The position numbers and the translations under genes were made by a program. The notes beneath the pieces were generated by a model. It was not told the DNA's origin and searched no databases. It worked only from the letters and a program-made list of their open reading frames with translations. From Ampullaceana balthica (Eukaryota > Mollusca > Gastropoda > Lymnaeidae): a DNA stretch of 64,000 nucleotides. Shown in pieces: positions 46,941 to 58,888 of this stretch (positions within the stretch are counted from its first letter, which is position 1; each line of letters starts with the position of its first letter). The stretch is taken from positions 124,001 to 188,000 of the forward strand of contig CALYLW010000335.1 in the NCBI GenBank assembly GCA_944989445.1, read 5' to 3'.

Positions 46941-47456
46941 AAGCTGACGATTTAAGTGCGTTATTTTAAAATTATAAGAGTTATCATTAATTGGACACAA
47001 ATCATTTTTTTATGGCAGTGTTACTTTAAAACTTCAGTAATCATGAAATTTTAATTTGTATTGGCATATAAATTACACATTTTAGCCGAAATCGAGTGAT
47101 ATCAGCTTTTATTTTGTCTACACCGGGCTCGTTTTTTTTTCTCAATGCGTCCAGCCCCTAGAATACGCATGCGCTGACAACCCGTGCGGATAATACTCAG
47201 CATTATCCGCACGGCCAAAACCGTGCGAATAATCACTTCGTAAGAGAAATTTATATTATTTTATATAGTTATTATACTGTAACTCATCTAATTACATTTT
47301 ACTAACAAAATTCAGCACCAAAAAAATGGAGAACATAGTTAGTAATAATCAGCATCCAATTATCTTTAAAATGATATATTCCACATCCATTTTAATCAAG
47401 AAATTACACAGAAAAATGCAATTATTCTGACACACATACGCATTGTTTACATTTTA

Positions 47457-47546
47457 AAGTGGACAAAAAGTTGAACAAGGGGCATATAACTCCTCAAAGT
47501 AAAATGATTTATCCAAGTACCTACCGTGTTACTTTTTGTCCACTTT
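47457..47546. mobile_element. Short palindromic MITE (copy 2)
   Basis: Inverted ends AAAGTGGACAAAAAGT as at 17980-18085 but with the central hairpin deleted. Confidence 0.75.
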
Positions 47547-48304
47547 GTGTCTCACCGAAATAATCGCTTGTGATTTTAGTGGACATGGCTAAGATAAAAT
47601 TTAACCAAGATTTAGACTACACCGATATTCTTTTACTTTGAGAGAAAAAATCCCTATTGGCTCTAGCTAATAATCATCCAGAGTTCATTAGATCTACGAT
47701 GTACCGGTATGAATTTTGACGTATTTAGACTTTAGACCGTCTTATTACCGCGATAAATCATGTTCTACCGGAGTGAGCGACTTCATGCTAATACTAATAC
47801 TAATAAATGTAAGTCAGAATGCAAAACTAAATAATAAAGCGTGATTTTTTTTTCCACAATTGAAATTGCTTTATCACATGATAATAAGAAATAACGTCGC
47901 TATTCAATAAAATCATACCACACATAAATTTAAAAGAAAATACACTGCTCACTGCTCTTTGTAACATTCTCGTAGATTCAATCAGCCGAAAATGTCACGT
48001 GATCGAATATAAGCAAATTTATTTTGTCGACGTATTGAACCACTATCCAGACAAAATTTAAATCGCATCCGCCCACTTTTTTTTTCTTTTTACCCCCCTA
48101 ATTCGGGCCACTGATTAACGATAAGTGAGACGTCCTTCAATGGAGTCGTTTATATTGTAAATAATCTGAGAAATAGGGAGGAAACATTTTACTAGTCTAG
48201 TTGAAGTTGCTTATTCTAGGCAGTGCCATACAACGGGACGAATAGGCTATTTTTATATTGTGCCAGATACACAAACACATACACTGTACACACGCTCACA
48301 GACA

Positions 48305-49735
48305 TGACATAACGGGATATCAACATAAAATATCACTTAAAATAAACCACAGCTCTCTTTACATTGTTTCCTTTTCACAAATTAAATTAACATAATCTCA
48401 AACGGTGACGTCACGTCAGTCACGTGATAAAATATTTTACAGCGTGAAACACGCTCCGTTAATCTTGACACCAATCTGTTTATTATTTCACGTTCAAAGT
48501 TTTCGATTTTGTAAACAGGAGTTACCCCGCAATACCGCATAATAATATTATATAAAACACATTTCTTATAAAGGGATATAATTCAACAGGAAAAAATAAT
48601 CAAATTAAAATATAAATTAAAAGTCTATGATACATGATATTCTAACTTTGTATAAGATAACATTTTATTACTTATATTTACAATTAGTCTGATTAGCATG
48701 TATGTATTTTTTCTGTTAATGTATAAAAAATGTCTTATACAGTTTTAAGTCTGTAAACTTATAAATATTTATGCTTATTGTAGAATATGTGCTTGGATCG
48801 CCACACCACACACCACTCCATCATCAGTAGCGACATAAGATGGCACCCTAAAGTGGCACGCCACCTTCTTTCGATCTCTTTACTGGGGATGCAATGTAAT
48901 GAACATTAAGAACTCCGCAACCTACTTTAATGACATGTTCTATATATATAATTCTCTACGTCGCCGAACCATGCGGGACACCACGCTCCCACATAAACGA
49001 GCAAGTGCAAGCAAGCATAACGAATGACCCTCGCTGGGGCGAACTAATCACAGTTAACGATTGGGGTAGTGCAGGGGAGTGGCATGTCTTGAGACCAGCA
49101 ATGTTTTTTGTACATTCAATTTCGTTGTTCCTTTACAGTGTGCATGTATTTCGTAGTGTATTGGTTATTACATCCGCCTGACATGCGAAAGGCCATAGGT
49201 TCAAGCACAAGCGGCAATTTTTTTAAATGCTTATGCCAGTTCTCCCCCCCCCCTCTTCTTAGCGAACATAAACACCGCTTCGCATGTCACGGAAAAAAAT
49301 CTTCCTTCAAAAGGTAACTGTCTGTTTCTATTGGTTTCTGGGAAAAGTTCATTGAGGAAGTTGTTGCTCTTCAACTTGGCTTCATGGCTGTAATATTGAT
49401 TTCTCAACATTGGGATAACTTCGGCGACGAGCTCTCCGTTGTTCTCAGTGACGGAAACGTAGTCATACACTCTCAACAATACGCTCAGTACACGAATACT
49501 TCAGGAGTATATGGTGTCAAAGCAGAAATTGTGGCGATGTCCGAAATACTTCCCAAAAATGCTTCGGTGGTCCCCCAACGTTCACTCGCGTTGTTCCCAT
49601 TTGTTCGTGCTAATGTTTTGTTCCGTTCTCCCCTCCCCTTTTTTCTTTGCACTATCTATGAGCAAGTCTGCGGCGTATGCTACGCTGCGAGGCGTCTAGT
49701 AGATTATAGACCAAAGATAGTGAACCTTTTTTGGA
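48305..49735 (-). mobile_element. Helitron-like element, minus orientation, longer form (copy 2)
   Basis: Matches 18930-19680 but keeps 648 bp (48892-49539) missing there. The extra part includes a tRNA-like SINE head (49150-49215), and ORFs on both strands of 80-125 codons (for example 49384-49758 plus) that I cannot assign. The direct word GATG at both borders marks the deletion in copy 1. Confidence 0.6.
49120..49310 (+). mobile_element. tRNA-like SINE head inside the longer Helitron-like element
   Basis: GTGTATTGGTTATTACATCC and CGCCTGACATGCGAAAGGCC followed by ATAGGTTCAAGC have the spacing of an A box and a degenerate B box (GGTTCAAGC). A T/C run follows. Only in copy 2. No full tRNA fold, so a SINE remnant is more likely than a tRNA gene. 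Confidence 0.5.
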
Positions 49736-49774
49736 ACCGCGTGCATTTAATTCATTAAACTCCACTTATGTATA

Positions 49775-50116
49775 TGTAGCCATCTGCTAGAGTTGACCTC
49801 AGCAGTCTGCTTTAGTGACCTTCACAGGTCAGTGCAGGTTGACTCCAGCCCTCGAAGCAACTAGACTTCACCCAGAGTGACTGACCAACTACCCGTGTTT
49901 TACTGCAAGAGGAGGTCAGTCACGTGATGAGCAGGGACACACCGGTGGGCGAGTAACACACTGCCCCTGGTCTGTGTGAGGTAGCGTAGAGAGCGGAGTG
50001 ACTTGTTCACCGTGTATTCTTGTAATTCAGAAATAAACTGTTTTTTTTATCCTTTACAAAGTGACTTGGACTTCATTATTATTATTATAATTTAACTTAG
50101 CCACCACTCGGCTACA
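49775..50116 (+). repeat. 5' LTR of the Ty3-like element
   Basis: 342 bp, TGTAGCC to GGCTACA, with AATAAA near 50033. Nearly identical to the 3' LTR, with slight differences in the T and ATT runs. Confidence 0.92.
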
Positions 50117-50119
50117 GTT

Positions 50120-50137
50120 TGGCGTCGTCGGCAGGAT
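50120..50137 (+). promoter_or_regulatory. Primer binding site
   Basis: TGGCGTCGTCGGCAGGAT starts three bases after the 5' LTR, in the place and with the TGG start expected for pairing with a tRNA 3' end (CCA). The tRNA species was not identified. Confidence 0.8.
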
Positions 50138-50187
50138 AACTTTATTCAGGATATCAGTTTTACAACAGTGTTTTCGGTCCAACAAGG

Positions 50188-51060
50188 ATGGAGCAAGTTG
50201 AACAACAAGTAGACGTCAACAGATTGCCAAAGCTACCGCGGTTTACTGGAGACAGTGGCGCGGAGCTATTTGTTAAAGAGGTCCGACTTCACCTGCAGTT
50301 CCAGCCTATGCCTCCAGCCTCAGCAGTCACCTGGATACTTGGTGCCTTGGAAGGACGGGCACGCCAAGACATATTGGACCGGGCATCGACTGAGATTAAC
50401 ACCCCTGATAAACTTCTACAGCTAATAGTGAAGAACTGGGGAGATCATCGAGATGGCACCACCCTGGCCTCGGCCTTTTACAGACGGCAGCAGGGCCTAG
50501 GGGAGAGCGTGGAGGACTATGTGGCTAACTTAAACAGCCTCTTTACTCTAGAGAACAATGCACGGCCCGGCACGCTGGCGGATGACATGCTGAAGAGTGC
50601 ATTTGTGCAGGGCCTTCAGCCGACAGCGCTACGGCGGGACATGAAAGCCTACAGATGGCAGCACTACGGCGGGACATCAAGGCCTACAGATGGCAGCCCT
50701 ACGGCGGGACATCAAGGCCTACAGATGGCAGCCCTACGGCGGGACATCAAGGCCTACGCCAGGCTACACTCAGACATCACCTTTGAGGAGGTTCGTAGGG
50801 AAGCCCAAAGGTGGATGAGAGAGGATTTTGCTGATGTTGCCGCCACGGCACAGCTCTCAGCAACACCTCTCCCGGACTGGACACAGATATCGCAGCACCT
50901 GATGGCCTACATCAACCAGCAGGTAGCAGTTGTGGAAGATAGGCTCCACCTGTCAATACAACCGCACCGAGAGGACATGGACGCCACCAGTGCCCACTGT
51001 CCACCAGCACCCAGACATCCCAAGTCTGTGGTGCAACAGAAAAGGCCACGTAGAGGATGA
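50188..51060 (+). CDS. Retrotransposon gag polyprotein (290 codons), damaged at the 3' end
   Basis: The structural protein that packages element RNA in Ty3-type particles. It starts MEQVEQQVDVNRLPKLPRF and keeps the usual retrotransposon gag order: LPRFTGDSGAELFVKEVRL, WILGALEGRARQDI, and GESVEDYVANLNSLF, then FVQGLQPTALRRDMKAY and FEEVRREAQRWM. Residues 150-190 are an insertion made by three extra 35-bp repeats (about 50634-50755), which together keep the frame. Near the end a frameshift puts the zinc knuckle (WCNRKGHVEDDC, about 51023-51063) into the next frame, and its first Cys is Ser. The ORF has its ATG 72 bp after the LTR, normal for gag. Confidence 0.88.
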   Translation: MEQVEQQVDVNRLPKLPRFTGDSGAELFVKEVRLHLQFQPMPPASAVTWILGALEGRARQDILDRASTEINTPDKLLQLIVKNWGDHRDGTTLASAFYRRQQGLGESVEDYVANLNSLFTLENNARPGTLADDMLKSAFVQGLQPTALRRDMKAYRWQHYGGTSRPTDGSPTAGHQGLQMAALRRDIKAYARLHSDITFEEVRREAQRWMREDFADVAATAQLSATPLPDWTQISQHLMAYINQQVAVVEDRLHLSIQPHREDMDATSAHCPPAPRHPKSVVQQKRPRRG

Positions 51061-51744
51061 CTGCCGTGCCAAGAAGAGGTATGTCGACCACCACACAGGG
51101 ACACCTCATTTCCTCACAACCCCAGGTTTACCTGGTAACCAGGAAAAAGAGGCTCGAGGGTCTGAGAGGTCCACTCCAGCCCTACAAATTGCAACGTTAC
51201 GCTCCATGACAGCGTCTCCTAGTTCGAAAAACAAAGATGACAGGGACAGGGGAACCAGTCACAATACATGTAACTGGCAGCACACTTCACGGAAGCCACG
51301 TCGTGTGGGGAGCGACAGGTCATCTCGTCCACTGGGGGACAGTGAAAATATGGAGTGTTGTACTGTCTACCACGACAGAGTCAACAAAGAACGGTTAATC
51401 AAGCAAGGTAACACTTTGAATCGTCGTAAATCTTATTGTGGATTTCAAACTCCTGATATCTCAACTTTCAGCAAGACGACATATCATACCGATGGCCTTC
51501 AACGGCAATTACGTTCAAGAGAAAGCCGAAAACATAGACAGATGACTAAGGATGCTTTCCTTAAAGAGAGCACACCTCCAATAGATTCTCACAAAGGTCC
51601 TATCTGGCCAAGGTCAGAACGATGCAGGCCTGAGAAGAATCACTTGACCACTAAAACAACCGTCAACAGCTCTACACAAACAAACACTGTTTTAGACGAG
51701 CCTATCACGCCAAAACGGCCCAACTACATGGCTGACGTCACGGG
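51008..51744 (+). pseudogene. Remnant after gag: zinc knuckle and unassigned frame
   Basis: Continues in the frame of 50930-51820 with LWCNRKGHVEDDCRAKKRYV (knuckle lacking its first Cys), then about 230 codons of Ser/Thr/Arg/Lys-rich sequence without any known motif. No aspartic protease (D-S/T-G) or RT motif was found. It ends in the MITE at 51745. Confidence 0.6.
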
Positions 51745-52681
51745 TAGGGGTCTACCGATATGTATTTTTGCTGATATTGCCGATACCGATATTTTATTTG
51801 CCGATATGAGTATTTGTTAGGACAAAAATAACAGCGGTCATATTTGATGACGTCATTCATAAGTTTATCACTCGTAATTATTTATATTTTATAATTTAGG
51901 GGTCTACCGATATGTAGTTTTGCCGCATTACCGATTTTGTTGTTGTTGCCGAAACGAAGTTTCTGATGTGTTTACAAGTTCCAGATCATTACCTACATAG
52001 GACTCACGACAAAACGAACCGTCCTTTATAAAAAAAAAGTACACGCAAAATTAGGAACTCATTTTGAACTTCAACTTTGACTCATAATTATTAATTTTAA
52101 CCAATAGTTTAAGTTTAATTGCTTTTGCACACGGCCACCTTTTATAAACGAAACAATGAGAACAAAGCTAATAGTAATAGAGTGAAAATGAGGTTGAAGG
52201 ATGAATGGTTGCCAATGACAACAAGTCTACACACGGTATATTTTGTTATTCCATACGAAACGAAATGTTTTATACATCTGCGATTCTGCATGCATCTTTG
52301 CTATTAGAGCAATTATGTGAACATAATGTTTACATTTATTAGAGCAATTACGGTATACTTGGCATCGGCACTATTTACAAAGTATTTCCGAGCATACGAA
52401 AATCGGCCGATACCTAAAAAATATCATAGCACATGGCACACTGTATCGTGGCTGTACATATTAATACTAGGGCTCTTTTGGCTATTTCAATACTGGTATC
52501 GGGGTCGATATATTAATTTGTCGAGATATTGTAAATCTAAATGATAGTTTTTTTTTCCTTCTTTTTTTTGTTGGTCAAAATTTCACTTATGAAATATCGG
52601 TGACGTCAATATCGGGAACTTTACATGCTACCGATATCGCCGATATCCAGATATCGGTGCCGATATATCGGTAGACCCCTA
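51745..52681. mobile_element. MITE with TAGGGGTCTACCGATAT ends
   Basis: Inverted ends TAGGGGTCTACCGATAT at 51745 and 52681. The start motif recurs inside at 51897, and CGATATCGG-type words are frequent. The adjacent host bases are also inverted (gtcacggg, ccgtgac), so the exact end and target duplication are unclear. Only short ORFs. Confidence 0.75.
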
Positions 52682-52729
52682 CCGTGACCACAACCCACGT
52701 AGACCAGTATCACGGGAACACCCCAACTA

Positions 52730-52850
52730 ACCAGGTCATCAACAAGCCAGGTCATCAACAAGCCAGGTCATCAACAAGCCAGGTCATCAACAAGCCAGGT
52801 CATCACCATCCAGGTCATCAACAAGCCAGGTCATCAACAAGCCAGAGTGC
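52730..52850 (+). repeat. 16-bp tandem repeat in the Ty3 interior
   Basis: About six to seven units of aggtcatcaacaagcc with one divergent unit (aggtcatcaccatcc). Confidence 0.9.
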
Positions 52851-53005
52851 ACTGGGCACCCAGAAGACCTCGGCTATGTTACTGACTATGCAAGATGTAC
52901 TAAACAATCTCCGCCGGGCAGATCATGAATGATGTCAAGATAGCGGACACGTTGTTGTATTCATTGGACGATGTCAGATGCCCACTCAACGTGATAATAA
53001 CAATT

Positions 53006-53849
53006 AAATCAGAACAAGATAGCAAAATTTTACAAAAAGACCTAGATGAATTGATAAAATGGGAAACTAACTGGAGTATGTCTTTCCACCCAGAAAAGTG
53101 TCAACTGTTAAGAGTAACAAAGACAAAGAAACAAATAAATTTCAAAATATTACATAATTCATGGAAAAGAACTGACCCAAACTAAAGATTCAAAATACTT
53201 AGGAGTCTTAATAAATGAGAAACTATCATGGAATCCCCATGTCAATGAAGTTATTAAAAAATCAAATAAAACCTTAGGCTTTATAAAAAGAAACTTTAAC
53301 AAATGTAATAGAAATATAAAACTAAAATGCTACCTCACTTTGGTGAGACCTGTACTAGAATATGCATCTTCTGTATGGGACCCATCGACCAAAGAAAGCA
53401 TTGATAAACTACAACAAATTCAAAAAAGAGCTGCCAGATTCATTACTGGAGAATATTCAAAACTGACAAGAATAACACCATTAGTTTAAATCATTAAACC
53501 TTGAAGCACTAGAGGATTAGAGAACCAAGAGCAAAGTAGTAATCATACATAAAGCAATTAATTCTAATTTAGAAATACAACACAAAGATAACTTAATACA
53601 ACCCTCAGATAGACATAAGGATAAAAACACCTTTCTTATTCCGTATGCAAGAACAAACACATACAAGTTTTCCTTCTTCCCGTCCGGAATTCGGGCGTGG
53701 AATGGGTTGCCTGAAGAATCCAGGAAAACCAACACTTTATCAACATTTAAATCTCTAATAAAAATGCAGGACTAAACACAAACCATAGATAAGCGTAGGA
53801 CGCAATAATCTTCTGTATAGAAGGAGCGTCTGTAAACAGATAAGATAAG
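53006..53849 (+). mobile_element. 5'-truncated LINE inserted in the Ty3 interior
   Basis: Contains the last 250 or so codons of the RT ORF (KSEQDSKILQKDLDELIKWE to the WNGLPEES end), with frameshifts near 53130 and 53490, then the full 3' tail. A 9-bp direct repeat ataacaatt flanks it (52997-53005, 53850-53858). It is the same subfamily as the LINE at 10610 but in plus orientation. Confidence 0.9.
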
Positions 53850-53978
53850 ATAACAATTGAATTTTTAACATTGGTTCTAATTAGGGTGTAAACGATATTG
53901 TTTAACAGTGTTGGATAACAATGTTATTAACATATATTGTTGATTACTTATATTTTACCTGCAAGGGCGCTGGCATTC

Positions 53979-53993
53979 AGGGGCCTGGGGAAA
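53979..53993 (+). promoter_or_regulatory. Polypurine tract
   Basis: aggggcctggggaaa directly before the 3' LTR (one C away) is in the position where plus-strand DNA synthesis would be primed. It contains a CCT interruption. Confidence 0.7.
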
Positions 53994-53994
53994 C

Positions 53995-54334
53995 TGTAGC
54001 CGTCTGCTAGAGTTGAGCTCAGCAGTCTGCTTTAGTGACCTTCACAGGTCAGTGCAGGTTGACTCCAGCCCTCGAAGCAACTAGACTTCACCCAGAGTGA
54101 CTGACCAACTACCCGTGTTTTACTGCACGAGGAGGTCAGTCACGTGATGAGCAGGGACACACCGGTGGGCGAGTAACACACTGCCCCTGGTCTGTGTGAG
54201 GTAGCGTAGAGAGCGGAGTGACTTGTTCACCGTGTATTCTTGTAATTCAGAAATAAACTGTTTGTTATCCTTTACAAAGTGACCTGGACTTCATTATTAT
54301 TATTATTATTTAACTTAGCCACCACTCAGCTACA
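53995..54334 (+). repeat. 3' LTR of the Ty3-like element
   Basis: 340 bp; followed by tataataagg, the same flank as after the solo LTR of copy 1. Confidence 0.92.
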
Positions 54335-54780
54335 TATAATAAGGTCAGGGCCGGATTAAGCGATCTTGGTGCCCGAGGCACAAACCCACATGGGTGCCCC
54401 CTTCTGCCCTGATCCCCCACTGACCGCTGGTATGTTCAGTATTAAGCAAACCAACTAACAAATTAAACAGTTGTTAACACACAGAAGCGTTACAAGCGAT
54501 TGCGGGAGGTGCAGACCGCACCGGGTGACACCAAAGGGTAAAATTCTGTATGCCTTGTTATTTGGCATTGGCATACTAGGAGGAGGTCTATGGAGTAAGT
54601 TGTGAGGGGTGACACCATGACCTACCGAACTGGATGATAGCCACACTAGTGACGCCGCTCTTAACCTATATGTTTGTACTAGTATCACTCAAATAAAACC
54701 TACGATAAGTTATTTCTGTTTTAAAATCAATATTTAATTAATTTTGTAATAATAATAGACAAACATACTGTAACTTTTTT

Positions 54781-55329
54781 AAATCCCTTATATTAACTTC
54801 GCGGCCGTCTCTGTCGTTCTGTCGTCATCTCTCTCTGTCTGTCTGTCTTTGGCGGGCGGAAAAACAAAAGTAAAAAATGACCCACTCCCCGTGATCAGAT
54901 CGAGCTGAAATTTGGCACACGGACCCGTCTTACCTAACAATGCATCGTATCAAAATTTCAGATCGATAGAACGTACCGTATTAAATTTATGCCTTTTTAG
55001 TTTATCCTTATATAACGTATGTAATTCAAACTCACTGTTTGTTATTGTTTTTTTCCCCACGTGAGAGTTGGAGTTGACGCGTTGAAGCGACCCATCGAAG
55101 TACCGGTGAGCTTTTGTTTACATTTTACGTGTCACGCTGAGCTCGGTCAAGCGATCGGTGACCAGACTTTCCCCTCTTCCCCCCCCCCAGGGTTATAAAG
55201 CAAAGTTGAGTTAAGACAGATTGAGTCTGTAAATGTTTGTCGTGTTTGAAAATAATCAATACTGTTAGTTATGTTTCATATATAAGGGATTTATAGTCAA
55301 AAACTTTGTTTTTACGGGTTTGTTTTATT
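54781..55329 (+). mobile_element. AAATCCCTT element (copy 2)
   Basis: Orthologous to 20530-21059, with an additional T-rich and C-rich run (55045-55060, 55180-55190). Confidence 0.65.
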
Positions 55330-55849
55330 AATAGATGAGAAAATCAGAGAAAGCAAACCTTAACATTTTAAAGTTCTTTACTCTAGATTTACATCTGGCA
55401 AAGTACATCATCAAAGTTAATTTTGGGCAAAATGTCTGTCTCAATCATCAGCAAAGATAAGGAATCAAGCCTTTCTTATTGCATTATCGATCTACTTAGA
55501 TTTTGTGTACGTTTTAACTGAGAAAAAGAGCGCCCAGTTAAAACGTTCATAAACATTAAAAATATGCGCAAGTCCATTTCTACATTGGAAAAGCAAACTG
55601 GATGTTGTCTCTATTACTTGTCATAATTCTGCATGACTCAACGTGTTGTTTTCAGATTTTGATGCACGAAACTTGTGGCGAATATATGAGTGTAACTTTT
55701 GTAATTCAATATATAAATTATTGTTCATCGACCAGGATAAGCATTTATAATCTAACACTGATATTTTTGTACATCATCAACAAGAAACTCTATATCATTA
55801 TATACCTATCCTCATCTACCCATCTCTGTCTCAAGTTTGTCAACAATGG

Positions 55850-56860
55850 CGTAAAAAGCAAATATACGAAATTTGTCTCTGGCTTTCAGAGATACCTCAG
55901 GGGCATCACCATCAATGACCACTGTCTTTCATGCAAGTGATCTGCTAGTGAAGAATACAAATCAGCACACGTTTTCAAGTTCACGTGCTCATTTTGTAGA
56001 GCTTGACTGAATCTGTGAAAATGTAACACTTCTTCCCAAAAGACAAGCGTGAGAGCAAATTCTAATTCTTGTATCTTCTTTGCAATTTTTGTCTGCTTCT
56101 CTTCTGGTGTCCCCCTTCTGTGACAGGTCTTATTGTAAACACTCTAACGCTTCTATAATCTGAGGATGAGACTTTAGAATAGCTTTAGTTCCAACAGCAT
56201 GTGCTTCCCATCTGGTATCGGAAAGAGAGTTTACCAGCGTTCAATCCACAAAGCATCCTTTCAGAATCTTCCATCTGTTGGTTGAAGCTGAGAAAAAAGT
56301 ATCGATCAGTTGCACTGTATGGAAGAAGTTTACTGCCTCTAAACAAGAGTCAACGGCACTTCTGCCTACCAGATTTAGTGAATGGGTAGCACAGGGTATG
56401 TAGATAGAAAACTAATTTTCCTCTAGAATTTTGTTCTGCATGCCCTTGTAATACCAAGACATATTAGCTGCGTTATCCGGGACTGACCTCTGCATTTCGC
56501 AAAATCAATATTGCAAACTTCACGTAAGTACTGCAACTCTTGCTTAGCCATACCTTCACCGGTGTGACTTTGCAGCTCCAAGAAAGTAAAAAAGCGCTCA
56601 ATGGGCTCTCCATCTACCACATATCGAAGAACAACGCTTAACTGATCTATAAGTGAAATATCGGGTATTGACAAGCTGAAATAACCGGAAGCCTTTACTT
56701 CATCTATAATTACTTGATGGACTTTTGGGGACATAATTTTAATCAGTTCTTCACATATAGTTTGGGATACATAAGAAGGATTTCCTTTTCCAGAATTTCC
56801 TTATTTCGCAATGTGTGATGCTAAAAATGGATCAAACTGACTGACCAACTCCAGCAACCC
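55850..56860 (-). pseudogene. hAT transposase, ZMYM1-like, pseudogene (copy 2)
   Basis: The same pieces, the same missing DST segment and the same frameshift after CRGQ as in copy 1. In the LQYL(C/R)EVC stretch copy 2 has Arg for Cys. The open part is 56423-56734. Confidence 0.85.
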
Positions 56861-56919
56861 TAGAAAAATTCAATTTTGTAAAGATCCAAATTTTTCATTT
56901 GTCCCTTTAAAAGCGATTT

Positions 56920-57086
56920 CAGGGGTGGATTAAGATTGCACGGGGCCCCTGGCTGCAATTCCACCTGGGGCCCTGTCCAGCCACTTTATTATACAATTTA
57001 ATAAGTTTGGGGTCCCTTAATTTAGTCTTAAATCATTGGGGGCCCTTGGCTTTAGCCCAATCAGCCTTCCATTTAATCCGCCCCTG
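56920..57086. mobile_element. 167-bp hAT-type MITE (copy 2)
   Basis: CAGGGGTGGATTAA ends and gcgattt flanks as at 22627-22793. Confidence 0.85.
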
Positions 57087-57265
57087 TGCGATTTAATATT
57101 ACATTTGCGATTTGCTAACGTCATGTCGATTATGGACAATATACACATTTTTCCTGAGGACTTGTAGTGCCCCTCCAAACGCTTGGTGCCCAAGGCACGT
57201 GCCTTGTTTGCCTATAGGTTAATCCAGGCCTGAATAAGGTGCCAACACAACAATTAAACCCGAAA

Positions 57266-57762
57266 ATGGGGCTTTGACTTAGCAACACAACACACACTCA
57301 ATGGGGCTTTGACTTAACAACACAACACACACTCAATGGGGCTTTGACTTAACAACACAACACACACTCAATGGGGCTTTGACTTAACAACACAACACAC
57401 ACACTCAATGGGGCTTTGACTTAACAACACAACACACACACTCAATGGGGCTTTGACTTAACAACACAACACAACACTCAATGTGGCTTCTACTTAACAA
57501 CACACAACACTCAATGGGGCTTTGACTTAACAACACAACACACACTCAATGGGGCTTTGACTTAACAACACAACACACACTCAATGGGGCTTTGACTTAA
57601 CAACACAACACACACACTCAATGGGGCTTTGACTTAACAACACAACACACACTCAATGGGGCTTTGACTTAACAACACAACACACACACTCAATGGGGCT
57701 TTGACTTAACAACACAACACACACTCAATGGGGCTTTGACTTAACAACACAACACACACTCG
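57266..57762. repeat. 35/37-bp minisatellite, about 14 units (copy 2)
   Basis: Same unit and borders as the 8.5-kb array of copy 1. One divergent unit (tgtggcttctacttaac) at about 57482. Confidence 0.97.
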
Positions 57763-58035
57763 ACATAAGACTTCAAGAGAAGAAACAAAAGAGAGTTAGA
57801 AACGTTCCATAAAACTTTTTATTACAGGATATTGATTGGTTTGGCGTAATTAATGGTCTTTTTATACATACTGATAAATTCGTCAAACCTTGGCTCATAG
57901 TTCGTCAATTTGAGGGCCACACATGCAGCACTCAGGTTATCTGTCATTCTGTTTTGTTGTTGTTGTTGTTTTTTTGTTTTTTTTGTTTTTTTTTGGCGTC
58001 AGATCTGATATTATTCAAAGCTGAAGAAAGCGGTT
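57763..58035. other. Spacer between the two minisatellites (copy 2)
   Basis: Matches 31450-31724 with small indels; nothing recognised. Confidence 0.5.
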
Positions 58036-58228
58036 CCCACGCACAAGAATGAGATGATCCAAGCTGTTCCCACGCACAAGAATGAGATGATCCAAGCTGT
58101 TCCCACGCACAAGAATGAGATTATAAAAGCTGTTCCCACGCACAAGAATGAGATTATAAAAGCTGTTACCACGCACAAGAATGAGATTATAAAAGCTGTT
58201 CCCACGCACAAGAATGAGATGATCCAAA
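58036..58228. repeat. 33-bp minisatellite, six units (copy 2)
   Basis: Same unit as 31725-32643; three units have gagattataa in place of gagatgataa. Open in the same three frames for 60-70 codons. Confidence 0.95.
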
Positions 58229-58230
58229 CA

Positions 58231-58888
58231 AAGTCAAATACCCCCTAAAAAAACAACAGGTTTCATTGATTTAAACTTACTTGTCAGAAAATTCCACGAT
58301 TTAAGAATTTTACTTTCATAACTATCAATTGTGTTATATTGTGTACTCACTTACTCTCCATCGTCTCAAGTGTTGCACGATGATCAGAGAGTTTTCTTTT
58401 CCGTGTAGCGCCGTCTCGAAATTCCAATAGCTCCATTTTATAATTTTCAAGATATAACCACTATAACTATAAGCAGGAAAGATCAAGTTATTCATACTTA
58501 TATTTATCTGGAGAAGTAAGAAAAAACATGATTGTTTCCATCTGTAAAAATCTATCATTACAATTCTTCGTTGCAGCCGCTACGATGCTCGACAATTCCA
58601 TGTAGATTTCTTCATGACTTGGAGGATTGCGTGCAAATTGTGTAGAATTTTCTAGATTCTAGATGCATCTTTCAATTTGGAAAAAAAATTCAGCTGACTT
58701 ATTGGAAGGGCTCTTTAAAACTTGCAGTTTTCTTTCAAACGATTTTATATTGCAAAACGTCCTTTCTGCTGTTTTTCCCAAGCCTCGCAGTTGTTTGTTC
58801 AGTGCATCGAAGGGTAAAATCTTTTTTTAAAAATAACGTTGTTAAGCCAGGTCATATCAGTGAGCTGTGGATAATCCAGCACTTTTTT
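58231..58888. other. Unassigned copy 2 counterpart of 32644-33310
   Basis: No gene recognised. Short minus-strand ORFs match those of copy 1. Confidence 0.5.

Larger units (their letters stand above)
45670..47242. mobile_element. Inverted-repeat transposon with hairpin ends (copy 2)
   Basis: Orthologous to 15921-17482, the same ends and nested elements. Confidence 0.75.
49775..54334 (+). mobile_element. Ty3-like LTR retrotransposon, degraded (copy 2)
   Basis: Two LTRs (49775-50116, 53995-54334), TATA flanks, a primer binding site, gag, and a polypurine tract. No protease, reverse transcriptase, RNase H or integrase of its own is visible: the space is filled with a MITE (51745-52681), a short tandem repeat and a truncated LINE (53006-53849). 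It therefore could not move by itself. At the matching site in copy 1 only a solo LTR remains. Confidence 0.9.
54346..57232 (-). mobile_element. hAT transposon of the ZMYM1-like type, decayed (copy 2)
   Basis: Same ends and 8-bp duplication aataaggt (54338-54345, 57233-57240) as 20093-22938. Contains the AAATCCCTT element (54781-55329), the pseudogene and the MITE 56920-57086. Confidence 0.9.

Noticed and set aside
49384..49758. New gene of 124 codons in copy 2
   Set aside because: It lies inside the Helitron-like element, is interrupted by the 648-bp deletion in copy 1, and shows no recognisable domain.
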